The notes: generated by a model not told the origin, from the sequence alone. A stretch of DNA of 7,273 nt from Myxococcales bacterium (GCA_021784995.1 JAJYHA010000458.1:1-7273); one strand, 5' to 3'. Shown: positions 1-6,767, numbered from the stretch's first letter. Numbers and translations are program-made.

Positions 1-1329
1 CGGGAGCTCGCGCCGGGCGAGGCTGGCCTCCGGGCTGAACCGCTCGACCACGTCGCCCCGGAAGGCCCGGTGGAAGCGCCGCCACTCCGCCGCCGACAGC
101 GCCGCGAGCGACTTGCCGGCGCGGCCGGCGTACGCAGCCGCGCTCCCCACCGCCTCGTGCGCCTCGCGGAACGGGACGCCGCGCTCGACGAGGTACTCCG
201 CGGCGTCCGTGGCGAGCGCCTCCCCGGAGCCCAGCGCCTCGCGCATCCGATCGGCGTGGAACGTGGCGCTCGCCACCGCCCCCGCGAGCGCCTCGAGCGT
301 GAGCACCAGGGCGGCGGGCGCGTCGAGCAACGGGCGCTTGTCCTCCTGCAGATCGCGGTTGTACGAGAGCGGGAGGTTCTTGGTGAGCGTCAGGAGCGTG
401 ACGAGATCTCCGATGGCCCGCGCGGCCCGCCCTCGGGCCAGCTCGGCGACGTCCGGGTTCTTCTTCTGCGGCATGAGGGAGCTGCCGGTGGAGAACGCGT
501 CGTCGAGCGTCATGAAGCCGAACTCGCGCGTGGTCCAGAGCACGATCTCCTCGCCCAGGCGCGAGAGGTGCACCGCGGCCAGGGCGCACGCGAAGGCGAG
601 CTCGATGGCGCTGTCGCGATCGGCCACCGCGTCGAGCGAGTTCTGCGTGACGCCCTTCAGCCCGAGCGCGCGCGCGACGGACTCCCGGTCGAGGGGGAGC
701 GTCGTGCCGGCCAGGGCGCCGGAGCCGAGCGGCGACACGGCCGCCCGGTCGGAGAGCTCGCGGAACCTCCGCCGGTCCCGGTCGAGCGCCTCCACGTGCG
801 CCAGGAGGTGATGCGCGAGGGAGACCGGCTGCGCCCGCTGCAGGTGCGTGTACCCGGGCATGAGCACGCGCTGGTGCCGGCGCGCCTGGCCCAGGAGCGC
901 GCGCATCAGGCCCGTCACCGACGTCCGGCACCGGGCGCTCGCCGCCACGACGAAGAGCCGCTCGTCGAGCGCGACCTGGTCGTTGCGGCTGCGGCCGGCG
1001 TGCAGGTACCCGGCGTCCCTCGCCACCAGCTCCCCCAGGCGCCTCTCGACGTGCGTGTGGACGTCCTCGAGCCTCGCGTCGAACGCGATGACGCCGCGCG
1101 CGAACTCGTCGCGGATCCGGCCGAGCGCGGCGTCGATCCGCCGCGCCGCCGTCCGGGGGATGATGCCCTGCGCCGCGAGCATGGCGACGTGCGCGCGGGA
1201 TCCGCGGATGTCCTCGTCGTAGAGCGCCGAGTCGTCCTGGATCGACACCGACATCGCGACGAGGCGTGGGTCCGCCTCACCCGACAGCGCTGCGCGCGAG
1301 ACTGGTCTTGCCGGCCTCTTCGATGGCAT
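1..1329 (-). CDS. argH: Argininosuccinate lyase (3' end cut by window edge)
   Basis: Cytoplasmic last enzyme of arginine biosynthesis: it splits argininosuccinate into arginine and fumarate, as a homotetramer of the fumarase/aspartase superfamily. The 443 visible codons show the family's conserved blocks in order: HAGRSRNDQ (residues 110-118), [11 protein letters not shown] (158-168, with the catalytic-region His), [12 protein letters not shown] (199-210) and the signature loop [11 protein letters not shown] (282-292) that carries the catalytic serine. The last visible residues, [12 protein letters not shown], match the region just before the usual C-terminus, so only about 15-30 residues should be missing. 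I chose the ATG at 1329. The frame stays open upstream, and a GTG at 1350 would add seven residues. No good Shine-Dalgarno precedes either. Oddity: the LWGGRF-type motif near the N-terminus of most bacterial ArgH proteins is absent; the chain instead begins with a basic, alanine-rich stretch before SGEADPRL. The identification is secure; the start is less so. Confidence 0.96.
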   Translation of the reverse strand, partial: MPSKRPARPVSRAALSGEADPRLVAMSVSIQDDSALYDEDIRGSRAHVAMLAAQGIIPRTAARRIDAALGRIRDEFARGVIAFDARLEDVHTHVERRLGELVARDAGYLHAGRSRNDQVALDERLFVVAASARCRTSVTGLMRALLGQARRHQRVLMPGYTHLQRAQPVSLAHHLLAHVEALDRDRRRFRELSDRAAVSPLGSGALAGTTLPLDRESVARALGLKGVTQNSLDAVADRDSAIELAFACALAAVHLSRLGEEIVLWTTREFGFMTLDDAFSTGSSLMPQKKNPDVAELARGRAARAIGDLVTLLTLTKNLPLSYNRDLQEDKRPLLDAPAALVLTLEALAGAVASATFHADRMREALGSGEALATDAAEYLVERGVPFREAHEAVGSAAAYAGRAGKSLAALSAAEWRRFHRAFRGDVVERFSPEASLARRELP

Positions 1330-1340
1330 GCGGGCCGCGG

Positions 1341-1346
1341 ACGGTA
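1341..1346 (-). promoter_or_regulatory. Possible -10 element for argH
   Basis: On the minus strand TACCGT (three of six matches to TATAAT, including the important T-A and final T) lies 11 nt before the argH ATG, in the 102-nt gap after the barrel gene. No convincing -35 box is seen at 16-18 nt. If used, it would give an almost leaderless mRNA, which would fit the lack of a Shine-Dalgarno sequence. This is weak evidence, based on position and a partial match only. Confidence 0.22.
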
Positions 1347-1366
1347 GCACAAGCGCGGCCGCCGCT

Positions 1367-1384
1367 CCACGCCCACGCCCACGC
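1367..1384. repeat. Three tandem copies of CCACGC
   Basis: Three perfect head-to-tail copies of the hexamer CCACGC lie in the spacer between the barrel gene and argH (GCGTGG on the argH sense strand). It is short, and such simple repeats arise easily in G+C-rich DNA. It could vary in copy number by slippage, which would change the distance upstream of argH. No function can be assigned. Confidence 0.6.
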
Positions 1385-1431
1385 GCCGGTGCCGAGCCCG
1401 GGTGGTGCGCGCGGGGCGGGTTGGACGCCCG

Positions 1432-3357
1432 CTAGAACTTGACGGCGACCCCGGTGCGGATGGCGCTGCCGCGCATCAGGCCGGTCGCCCCGATGGTGCC
1501 CGGCGGCGGGTCGAGACCGGCGAGCGGCTGCAGCACGCCGAAGTCGCACCAGGCGATGAAGCCGTCGTCCGAGTGGTACGTGAGCCCGACGTCGCCCTCG
1601 AGGCCCAGCGGCGCGCTGACGGTGGACGGCGTGGAGCTGGCGTACATGGCCTGGGAGTAGATGACCGAGAGCTCGGCCGTGAGGCCCTGCAGGATCTCGT
1701 AGCGGAGGGTCGGCTTCAGGTACCACGCGTCCGTGATCCCCTGCAGCAGCTCCCGCCACAGGATCAGGTCCACCCGGTAGGCCGGGTTGAAGCGGAAGTT
1801 CCGGATGTCGAGCACCGAGTCGCACACCCGGCCCGGGGTCCCGGCCGGATCGCAGCGGAACTGCGCGCCCTCGAGGTCTCCCGCCACCGCGCTGGAGGTG
1901 CGCCAGGGCTGGTTGCCGAAGCCGGGATCGCGGTCACCGCTCGCGAAGCCGGCCTCGCCGATGAAGGAGAGCCTGCCGTTGAGGAACTTCCACTCGGCCT
2001 GGCCGACCCCGCCGAACTGGCGCAGCAGGACGGGGCCGACCGGATCGAGCGCGTTGGACGAGGCGTTCCCGATCTGGCCGACGATGCCGGTGAGCTCGGC
2101 CTCGAGCCGCAACCCCTTCGTGATCCGGCGTGCCCACAGGTCGAGGACGTGCGCGTAGGCGTCGCGCTTGACCGGGTTGCCGGCGTCGCTCGACACCGAG
2201 CTCGGGACCACGCCCGACAGGGCCGTCTGGGGCCAGGCGTAGGTCTGCGACTTGTACATGTACCAGGCGCCGAAGGAGAGGCTGGCGTCCCCCCGCTCCA
2301 CCTTGCGCTTGATCTCCTCGGCGGTGTCGGAGCGCAGGATCTGGACGCCGATCCCCCGGGCGTCGTCGCCCTGGTCGCGATCGAACGGCTGGCCGAGCCC
2401 CGGGTAATACGGATAGTTGCCCCGCATGTCGATCGACGTCACGCCCGTCGCGATGAACTCGTACATGGGCGTGATCACGATCGAGCCGATGGGGGTGGCG
2501 AGCGGGGTCACGGCGAACTGGATCCGGTCGACGGTGTCGCCGTAGTCGTCGTCGATCCCGGAGCCGGCGTTCGAGAGGATCCCGAGCCCCCACGAGGACG
2601 CCATCCGGCCGAACGACAGCAGGCCGACGGGCGTCTGGACCTCGGCCCAGGCGCGCTTCATCACGATCGAGTTGCGGTCCGAGTTCAGGCCGGCCGCGGG
2701 CGGCATCTGCGTCCAGGTGCCGACCGGGAACTGCACGCCGCCAGCGCCGTACAGCCCCTGCGGCGTGGAGCCCAGCACGACGTCGTCCAGCATGTCGACC
2801 TGCGCCAGCACCCGAACCTGCTCGGAGACGTTCAGGGTCGGCTCTACCCGGAAGCGCATGTTGGCGCTCGTCAAGGTCCCCCGCGACTGGGGATCGAGCA
2901 GCGGACGCGGGAAGAGGTAATAGCCGGACGGATCGGCTGGGCGCCGCAGGTCGAGGTTGTCGAAGAGGTCGCCCCGGACGCGCAGGTAGCCGTTGAGCTG
3001 CAGGAAGTCGAGCTTCGTCCGGTCGGTGGAGGCGGAGGCCTCGGCGAACTCGCGCGTGGACTGGACCGCCTGGACCTCGGCCCGCATCTCCTCGCGCATC
3101 TCCTCCTTGGCCTTCTCGACGGCGCGCCGGACCGCCTCGCGGACCGCCGGATCCACGTCGGCGCTCCCGAGGCCCGAGGAGGCAGGGGCGAGCTCCGGCG
3201 CGGGCGGGGCGACCGTGCTCGACAGGGCACCGGAGGTCGCCGGAGCCGCGGCGCTCCCGCCCGTCGCGGCTCCCGGCTGGGCCGGTCCCTGCTGCGCCGC
3301 AGCGCCGTATGGGATCAGCACAGACGCCGCGAGGAGCGGCGCGAACAGCCGGTACAC
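1432..3357 (-). CDS. Outer-membrane beta-barrel protein of unknown function
   Basis: An exported 641-residue protein. Residues 1-21 are a signal peptide (basic start, hydrophobic LFAPLLAASVLIPYGAAA, cleavage expected before QQG). Residues 22-65 are an Ala/Pro/Gly-rich linker, and 66-108 a charged helix (DPAVREAVRRAVEKAKEEMREE...) that may form a coiled coil. From about 118 alternating strands begin (LNGYLRVRGDLFDNLDL) and continue to a C-terminal VAVKF; a terminal Phe is typical of barrels inserted by the BAM machinery. C502 and C512 could form a disulfide in an extracellular loop. I chose the GTG at 3357 because AGGGG sits 5 nt upstream and the signal peptide then begins at residue 1; the frame is open to 3531, but that extension is not signal-like. 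Neighbours give no substrate. It resembles a barrel family I recall as largely restricted to Deltaproteobacteria/Myxococcota (possibly TIGR04551), which needs an HMM check. Function unknown; it could be a porin or a surface protein. Confidence 0.85.
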   Translation of the reverse strand: MYRLFAPLLAASVLIPYGAAAQQGPAQPGAATGGSAAAPATSGALSSTVAPPAPELAPASSGLGSADVDPAVREAVRRAVEKAKEEMREEMRAEVQAVQSTREFAEASASTDRTKLDFLQLNGYLRVRGDLFDNLDLRRPADPSGYYLFPRPLLDPQSRGTLTSANMRFRVEPTLNVSEQVRVLAQVDMLDDVVLGSTPQGLYGAGGVQFPVGTWTQMPPAAGLNSDRNSIVMKRAWAEVQTPVGLLSFGRMASSWGLGILSNAGSGIDDDYGDTVDRIQFAVTPLATPIGSIVITPMYEFIATGVTSIDMRGNYPYYPGLGQPFDRDQGDDARGIGVQILRSDTAEEIKRKVERGDASLSFGAWYMYKSQTYAWPQTALSGVVPSSVSSDAGNPVKRDAYAHVLDLWARRITKGLRLEAELTGIVGQIGNASSNALDPVGPVLLRQFGGVGQAEWKFLNGRLSFIGEAGFASGDRDPGFGNQPWRTSSAVAGDLEGAQFRCDPAGTPGRVCDSVLDIRNFRFNPAYRVDLILWRELLQGITDAWYLKPTLRYEILQGLTAELSVIYSQAMYASSTPSTVSAPLGLEGDVGLTYHSDDGFIAWCDFGVLQPLAGLDPPPGTIGATGLMRGSAIRTGVAVKF

Positions 3358-3362
3358 AGCGA

Positions 3363-3367
3363 CCCCT
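3363..3367 (-). promoter_or_regulatory. Ribosome binding site fixing the GTG start of the barrel gene
   Basis: Minus-strand AGGGG, 5 nt before the GTG at 3357. It supports this start over the longer open frame reaching 3531, because only this start puts the signal peptide at the N-terminus. Confidence 0.6.
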
Positions 3368-3373
3368 GATCGA

Positions 3374-3390
3374 AGCGCCGGGCGGGCGCT
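3374..3390 (-). promoter_or_regulatory. Hairpin in the 5' leader of the barrel gene
   Basis: AGCGCC and GGCGCT form a perfect 6-bp stem with a 5-nt loop, 6 nt upstream of the AGGGG ribosome binding site. There is no U-run, so it is not an intrinsic terminator. It could stabilise the leader mRNA or affect ribosome access. Stems this short are frequent in DNA of this composition, so a regulatory role is only a guess. Confidence 0.25.
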
Positions 3391-3410
3391 CGTCTGCTGG
3401 AAATTCGGCT

Positions 3411-3440
3411 CTTTAAGCACGCCCCGCTCGGGCGGGTCAA
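3411..3440 (-). promoter_or_regulatory. Candidate sigma-70-type promoter for the barrel gene
   Basis: The minus strand reads TTGACC, an 18-nt spacer, then TTAAAG. The -35 box matches TTGACA in five of six positions; the -10 is poor (three of six) but lies in the only A/T-rich patch of the gap. The -35 overlaps the epimerase stop codon: the TGA lies inside TTGACC. The start of transcription would fall roughly 45 nt before the GTG, leaving room for the leader hairpin and ribosome binding site. Confidence 0.4.
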
Positions 3441-3850
3441 GGCTTGTCGGATGGGGGGCCTTGTCGCAGCTCGACCAGGACTCCTCGACTTCCCTTGGGA
3501 TGGACGAACGCCACCCTGGCGCCTCCGGCACCCGCGCGCGGCGCCTCGTCGAGCAGGGGGGCCCCCGAAGCCTTCAGGGCCGCCATCGCCTTCACGATGT
3601 CCGGCACCTCGAGGCAGACGTGGTGGAGGCCCTCCCCGCGCCGCTCGAGGGTCCTGGCCATCGGGCTGTCCGGTCCCGCAGGCGCGACGAGCTCGATCCT
3701 CCCCGCGCCGTGCCCGAAGATGGCGACGCGCACCTGCTCGGTCGCCACCTCCTCGACCTCGGAGAGGGGGAGCCCGTAGACGTCGCGGTAGAGGTGGATG
3801 GCCGCGTCCAGGTCGGAGACGAGGATGGCGACGTGATCGAGACCGGTCAT
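3437..3850 (-). CDS. mce: Methylmalonyl-CoA epimerase
   Basis: Interconverts the S and R forms of methylmalonyl-CoA in the cytoplasm, linking propionyl-CoA carboxylation to the B12-dependent mutase and succinyl-CoA. The protein is 137 residues, a usual length, and consists of two vicinal-oxygen-chelate repeats. The expected metal ligands are H6 (LDHVAILV), E53 (RIELVAP; Gln in some family members), H77 (GLHHVCLEV) and E127 (GVLVELRQ). E38, in the ATEQV segment, sits about where the catalytic glutamate is found in characterised epimerases. The blocks GEGLHHVCLEVPDI and VAFVHPKGSRGVLVEL are typical of this enzyme and unlike glyoxalase I. The start is ATG 3850, since an in-frame TGA lies shortly upstream and GGAGG lies 4 nt before it. 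It follows the transglutaminase gene by 45 nt. No mutase or carboxylase gene is in the window, so its pathway partners lie elsewhere. Confidence 0.92.
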   Translation of the reverse strand: MTGLDHVAILVSDLDAAIHLYRDVYGLPLSEVEEVATEQVRVAIFGHGAGRIELVAPAGPDSPMARTLERRGEGLHHVCLEVPDIVKAMAALKASGAPLLDEAPRAGAGGARVAFVHPKGSRGVLVELRQGPPSDKP

Positions 3851-3853
3851 GGA

Positions 3854-3867
3854 GCCTCCGCGGAGGC
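3854..3867 (-). promoter_or_regulatory. Ribosome binding site of mce inside a 14-bp palindrome
   Basis: GCCTCCGCGGAGGC is a perfect palindrome 3 nt upstream of the mce ATG. Its 3' arm on the mRNA contains the GGAGG Shine-Dalgarno sequence (3855-3859), so the arms can pair (GCCUC-CGCG-GAGGC) and partly hide the ribosome binding site. The palindrome and the Shine-Dalgarno match are visible; a control role is inference. Confidence 0.5.
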
Positions 3868-3895
3868 GCCATCACACCCTCTCGACCCCGAACCG

Positions 3896-5473
3896 TCAAC
3901 CGCCGCGCGCGGTCGGCGCGGCAGCCGACGGCGCGCGGTCGGCCCGGAGCACCTGCAGCGCGCCCAGCAGGCCCACCGTGTCCACCTGCGTCCCCCGGCC
4001 GAGGACGATGTGCGTGGGGTCGGCCACCACCTGGTCGAAGGTGGGATCGAGCGCGATCCACTCCTCTCCGCTCTTCACCTCGACCCACGCGTGCCAGTAG
4101 AGCGCGGGCACGCCATCCTCGTAGCGTGCGTAGACGAGGCCATGCACCTGCCGGGCCGGGATTCCCGCCGCGCGCGCCAGGGCCGTGAAGAGCAGGGCGT
4201 GCTCCGTGCAGTCGCCTTGGCCGAGCTGCAGCACCTCCGACGCGCGGTCGCGCGAGACCCCGTACGCCTTCTCGAGGCGCCCGTACACGTAGTGCACGAT
4301 CTTGACGCTCCCCGCGTACACCCCGGGGCTGGCGCCGACCACCTCGCGCGCCAGCTTCTGGATCGCGGGGTTGTCGGAGTCGATCTCGGGCGTCGGGTGC
4401 AGGAGCTCCGCCTCGTCGCCCGGCAGCGCCCGCATGCGCCGCGCGTCGTGGGCCGGATCGGCCGCGGCCGGCGCGCGCGCGACCACGGTCAGGCGGACGG
4501 AGTCGTCGGGCTCCGGGGTCCACGCCTGGCGCGGGTCGGAGACCTGGAACTGCCTCGGGACGCCGCGGAGCCGGAAGACGACCTCGCCCGGCACGGCACG
4601 GTCGATGGGGCCGGGCACCTTGACGCGCGTCATTCCGAAGAGATCGACCTTGTCCAGCCGCTTCGCCGTCTCCTCCGGCTCGGCCTTGGCGACCACCGAC
4701 TCCCCGAGCCGCAGCTCGACGATGCGGCCGTCCGACGCGACGGTCATGCGGGTCGCGGCGCGATCTCCGACCTCCATCTCGTCGACCAGGAACACCTCCG
4801 CCTCCACCCCTCCCGCCGCCCTCCGCGTGGCTCCGACGTACCGGTCCTCGACCTTCTTGACCCGGAGCCCCTCCAGGTCGAGCTGCTCCCCCGGGACGGT
4901 GCTCCTCCGCGCCACGGCCAGCCGCGCGGCGTCGGCCTGCTCCGCGGTCTCGTGGACCGGCGGCAGGCGCCGCGACTCGCGCTGGCCGTCCGCGGAGAGG
5001 AGGGCGGTGCAGGCCTGCTCGTCGCAGGTCCCCTCGACGCTCCGGTCGCCGCCGTCGCCGCGACGCCGGCTGGAGAAGGCCAGGAGGCGCCCGCCCGGCC
5101 GCGCCTCGTAGACCTTCTCGTCGGCCTGCGACCGCTGAACGGTCTTCGTCCCGACGGTGGCGGAGATCGTCGACTCGGTCCGCGCCACGATGACCCGCCT
5201 GCCCTCCCTCATCTCGAAACCGACCCAGGACCTCGAGTATCCGGCCTTCTTCCCCATGAGGTAGACGCCGAACCACTCCGGCGTGGCGGGCCGGTGTACG
5301 TCCAGGATGGTCGGCCCGACGCGCTGCCGGCCGCCTGGACCGCCCTGGGGCGCCGCGGCGGCGCCCTCCTGCGAGAAGGCGCCCCTCCCCCCCAGGAGGA
5401 GGACCAGGACGAGGACGCCCCGTACCGGCGCGTGCGCGGCGCGGGACGGTCCCTTCGCTCCTCGTGCCGTCAT
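3896..5473 (-). CDS. Exported transglutaminase-like protein
   Basis: A 525-residue protein. It has a basic N-terminus and hydrophobic core VLVLVLLLGG (20-29), then AFS before QEG: a signal peptide cleaved near residue 34, or an uncleaved anchor. Residues about 60-330 are a beta-rich region of unknown role starting with EWFGVYLMGKKAGYS (66-80), with C150 and C155 possibly paired. The C-terminal transglutaminase/papain-like core has the full triad: C422 in GQGDCTEHALLF, H461 in YWHAWVEV and D476 in WIALDPTFD. An intact triad suggests an active enzyme, either a peptidase/amidase or cross-linker acting in the periplasm; the substrate is unknown. The start is ATG 5473. A GTG directly before it (5476) is equally possible, and neither has a Shine-Dalgarno sequence. 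It is divergent from spmA across 56 bp and 45 nt upstream of mce. The fold is confident; the biological role is not. Confidence 0.85.
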   Translation of the reverse strand: MTARGAKGPSRAAHAPVRGVLVLVLLLGGRGAFSQEGAAAAPQGGPGGRQRVGPTILDVHRPATPEWFGVYLMGKKAGYSRSWVGFEMREGRRVIVARTESTISATVGTKTVQRSQADEKVYEARPGGRLLAFSSRRRGDGGDRSVEGTCDEQACTALLSADGQRESRRLPPVHETAEQADAARLAVARRSTVPGEQLDLEGLRVKKVEDRYVGATRRAAGGVEAEVFLVDEMEVGDRAATRMTVASDGRIVELRLGESVVAKAEPEETAKRLDKVDLFGMTRVKVPGPIDRAVPGEVVFRLRGVPRQFQVSDPRQAWTPEPDDSVRLTVVARAPAAADPAHDARRMRALPGDEAELLHPTPEIDSDNPAIQKLAREVVGASPGVYAGSVKIVHYVYGRLEKAYGVSRDRASEVLQLGQGDCTEHALLFTALARAAGIPARQVHGLVYARYEDGVPALYWHAWVEVKSGEEWIALDPTFDQVVADPTHIVLGRGTQVDTVGLLGALQVLRADRAPSAAAPTARGG

Positions 5474-5529
5474 CACCGTCGTCTAACAAATATTTCGCGT
5501 CGGGACATCACGGCGTCGAGAATCGTCGC
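5474..5529. promoter_or_regulatory. Short divergent promoter region, transglutaminase / spmA
   Basis: These 56 bp separate the two divergent start codons. The central A/T-rich patch stands out from its surroundings: TAACAAAT (5484-5491) on the plus strand, overlapping the 8-bp palindrome AAATATTT (5488-5495). Plus-strand TAACAA is a possible -10 for spmA, leaving roughly a 30-nt leader. Minus-strand TTAGAC (5481-5486) lies 7 nt from the transglutaminase ATG and would give a leaderless mRNA. No good -35 boxes are seen. Promoters for both genes must lie here or overlap the opposite coding start, so their activities may be linked. Confidence 0.4.
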
Positions 5530-6141
5530 ATGGGCGTCATCTGGTTCGTGCTCGTGGCGGTCTCGGTCGTCGCGGCCGCGGTCCAGGGCAGGATGGGCGC
5601 CCTCACCGGCGCGATCACCTCCTCGGCCCAGTCGGCCGTGCTGCTCGCCATCGGCCTCGTGGGCGTCCTCACGCTCTGGCTGGGGCTCATGCGCGTGGCG
5701 GAGGAGGCGGGGATCGTCGCCCTGCTGGCGCGCGGCGCCCGTCCCATCCTGCGGCGCCTCTTCCCGGAGGTCCCGCCCGCTCACCCGGCCATGGGCGCGA
5801 TGGTCATGAACGTCGCCGCGAACCTCCTGGGGCTCGGCAACGCCGCGACGCCCTTCGGGATCGAGGCCATGCGACGCCTGGAGGACCTGAACCCTCACCC
5901 GGGCTCCGCCAGCGACGCCCAGGTGCTCTTCTGCGCCCTGAACACCGCCTCCATCCAGCTCGTCCCGGCCACCGTCATCGCGCTCCGGGCCGCGTCGGGC
6001 GCCAGGAACCCGGCCGACATCGTGGGCGCGACGCTCCTCGCCACCGCCTGCGCCGCCACGGCGGCGGTGCTCTCCGCCCGGCTGCTCCGCCGTCTGGGCT
6101 CCGGATCCGCGGCCCGCTCCGCCACCCCCGGAGGTCGGTAG
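5530..6141 (+). CDS. spmA: Spore maturation protein A homologue (nucleoside-recognition/Gate domain)
   Basis: An integral membrane protein of 203 residues, close to Bacillus subtilis SpmA (about 196). Hydrophobic segments lie near residues 2-19, 37-54, 88-104, 133-153 and 163-184. The family blocks are plain: MNVAANLLGLGNAATPFGIE (93-112), then LNTASIQLVPATVIALR (137-153) and ARNPADIVGATLLAT (158-172). In B. subtilis, spmA and spmB are needed for spore core dehydration; the proteins carry the Gate (nucleoside recognition) domain and are presumed to move or sense an unknown solute. Homologues are common in non-sporulating Gram-negatives, so a spore role here is not implied. The start is ATG 5530, where the membrane helix begins; the frame continues up to 5464, but those residues are polar and would overlap the divergent gene. 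The Shine-Dalgarno is weak (GAG, 9 nt away). The final residues PGGR are dictated by the spmB ribosome binding site. Confidence 0.9.
   Translation: MGVIWFVLVAVSVVAAAVQGRMGALTGAITSSAQSAVLLAIGLVGVLTLWLGLMRVAEEAGIVALLARGARPILRRLFPEVPPAHPAMGAMVMNVAANLLGLGNAATPFGIEAMRRLEDLNPHPGSASDAQVLFCALNTASIQLVPATVIALRAASGARNPADIVGATLLATACAATAAVLSARLLRRLGSGSAARSATPGGR
6130..6134 (+). promoter_or_regulatory. Ribosome binding site of spmB
   Basis: GGAGG within the last codons of spmA, 7 nt before the GTG at 6142. It decides the GTG start of spmB and indicates coupled translation of the pair. Confidence 0.75.
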
Positions 6142-6678
6142 GTGCTCCGCGCCGCGCTCGACGCGATCTCCCTCTGGGCGGTGCCCGCCGCCCTCGCGCT
6201 CGTCCCGCTGGTGGCGCTCCTGCGGGGCGTCAAGGTGTACCCGGTCTTCCTCGAGGGAGCGCGGCAGGGCTTCGACACCGCCGTGCGCATCATCCCGCCG
6301 CTGGTCGCGATCGTGGTCGCGCTCGGGATGCTGAAGAGCTCCGGCGCCATGGACGCCCTCGCGCACCTCCTCGCCCCGGTGACGGCCCGGCTCGGCGTTC
6401 CGCCCTCGGTGGTCCCGATGTTCCTCGTGCGCCCGCTCTCGGGCAGCGCGGCGCTGGGCGTGGTGGCGGACGTCCTGCGGACCGAGGGACCCGAGTCGTA
6501 CGCCGGGCGCCTCGTCTCCGTCATGGCCGGCTCGACCGAGACGACCTTCTACGTCCTGGCCGTCTACATGGGCGCCGTGGGCATCACCCGGTACCGCCAC
6601 GCCATCGCCGCCGGGCTGGTCGCCGACCTGGCCGGCTTCGCCGCCTCCGTGCTGGTCGTGCGGGCCCTCTTCCCGTGA
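6142..6678 (+). CDS. spmB: Spore maturation protein B homologue (nucleoside-recognition/Gate domain)
   Basis: Partner of SpmA: a 178-residue membrane protein, the same length as B. subtilis SpmB. Hydrophobic segments lie near residues 9-28, 49-64, 89-108, 133-148 and 155-176. The family signatures are RPLSGSAALGVVADVL (97-112) and GSTETTFYVLAVYMGAVGIT (130-149), followed by RYRHAIAAGLVADL (150-163). It starts with GTG immediately after the spmA TAG, with no intervening base, behind a strong GGAGG. The two proteins are probably made in equal amounts and form one complex. In many bacteria the two are fused into a single chain; here they are separate. The substrate is unknown in every lineage I know of. 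No endospore genes are visible, so a role in envelope or solute homeostasis is as likely as one in myxospores. Confidence 0.92.
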   Translation: MLRAALDAISLWAVPAALALVPLVALLRGVKVYPVFLEGARQGFDTAVRIIPPLVAIVVALGMLKSSGAMDALAHLLAPVTARLGVPPSVVPMFLVRPLSGSAALGVVADVLRTEGPESYAGRLVSVMAGSTETTFYVLAVYMGAVGITRYRHAIAAGLVADLAGFAASVLVVRALFP

Positions 6679-6767
6679 GAGGGCGAGCCGGGAGGACGCG
6701 GGGCCCCGTCGGGTGCGGAATCCACCCACTCCGCGCCGGCCCCGCCGCCCGCGCGTCGTGATGAACG

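Noticed and set aside
70..1347. Plus-strand open frame of 425 codons opposite argH
   Set aside because: The minus strand encodes unmistakable ArgH motifs throughout; the plus-strand product is an Arg-rich shadow.
1414..1430. Hairpin GGGCG/CGCCC just after the barrel gene as an intrinsic terminator
   Set aside because: The stem is only 5 bp and no U-run follows it on the minus strand.
1402..3369. Plus-strand open frame of 655 codons opposite the barrel gene
   Set aside because: It mirrors the barrel gene almost exactly, has shadow-type composition (Arg, Val, Ala, His) and no recognisable motif.
3423..3436. Hairpin CCCGC-TCGG-GCGGG after mce as an intrinsic terminator
   Set aside because: It has a short stem and no U-tract, and it lies between the candidate -35 and -10 boxes of the barrel gene.
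3437..3850. Glyoxalase I or other dioxygenase-superfamily enzyme instead of epimerase
   Set aside because: The GEGLHHVCLEV and VAFVHPKGSRGVLVEL blocks and the 137-residue length fit methylmalonyl-CoA epimerase better.
3315..5489. Minus-strand open frame of 724 codons overlapping mce and the transglutaminase gene
   Set aside because: It lies in a different frame from both genes that carry catalytic motifs; the translation is Arg/Gly/Ala-rich and low in complexity.
2993..5809. Plus-strand open frame of 938 codons across the barrel, epimerase and transglutaminase genes
   Set aside because: Antisense to three well-supported genes; its translation is Arg/Ala/His-rich with no domains. Long empty frames are expected opposite G+C-biased genes.
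6679..6720. CGGGGCCCCG palindrome after spmB as a terminator
   Set aside because: It has no room for a stable loop without losing pairs, and no T-run follows.
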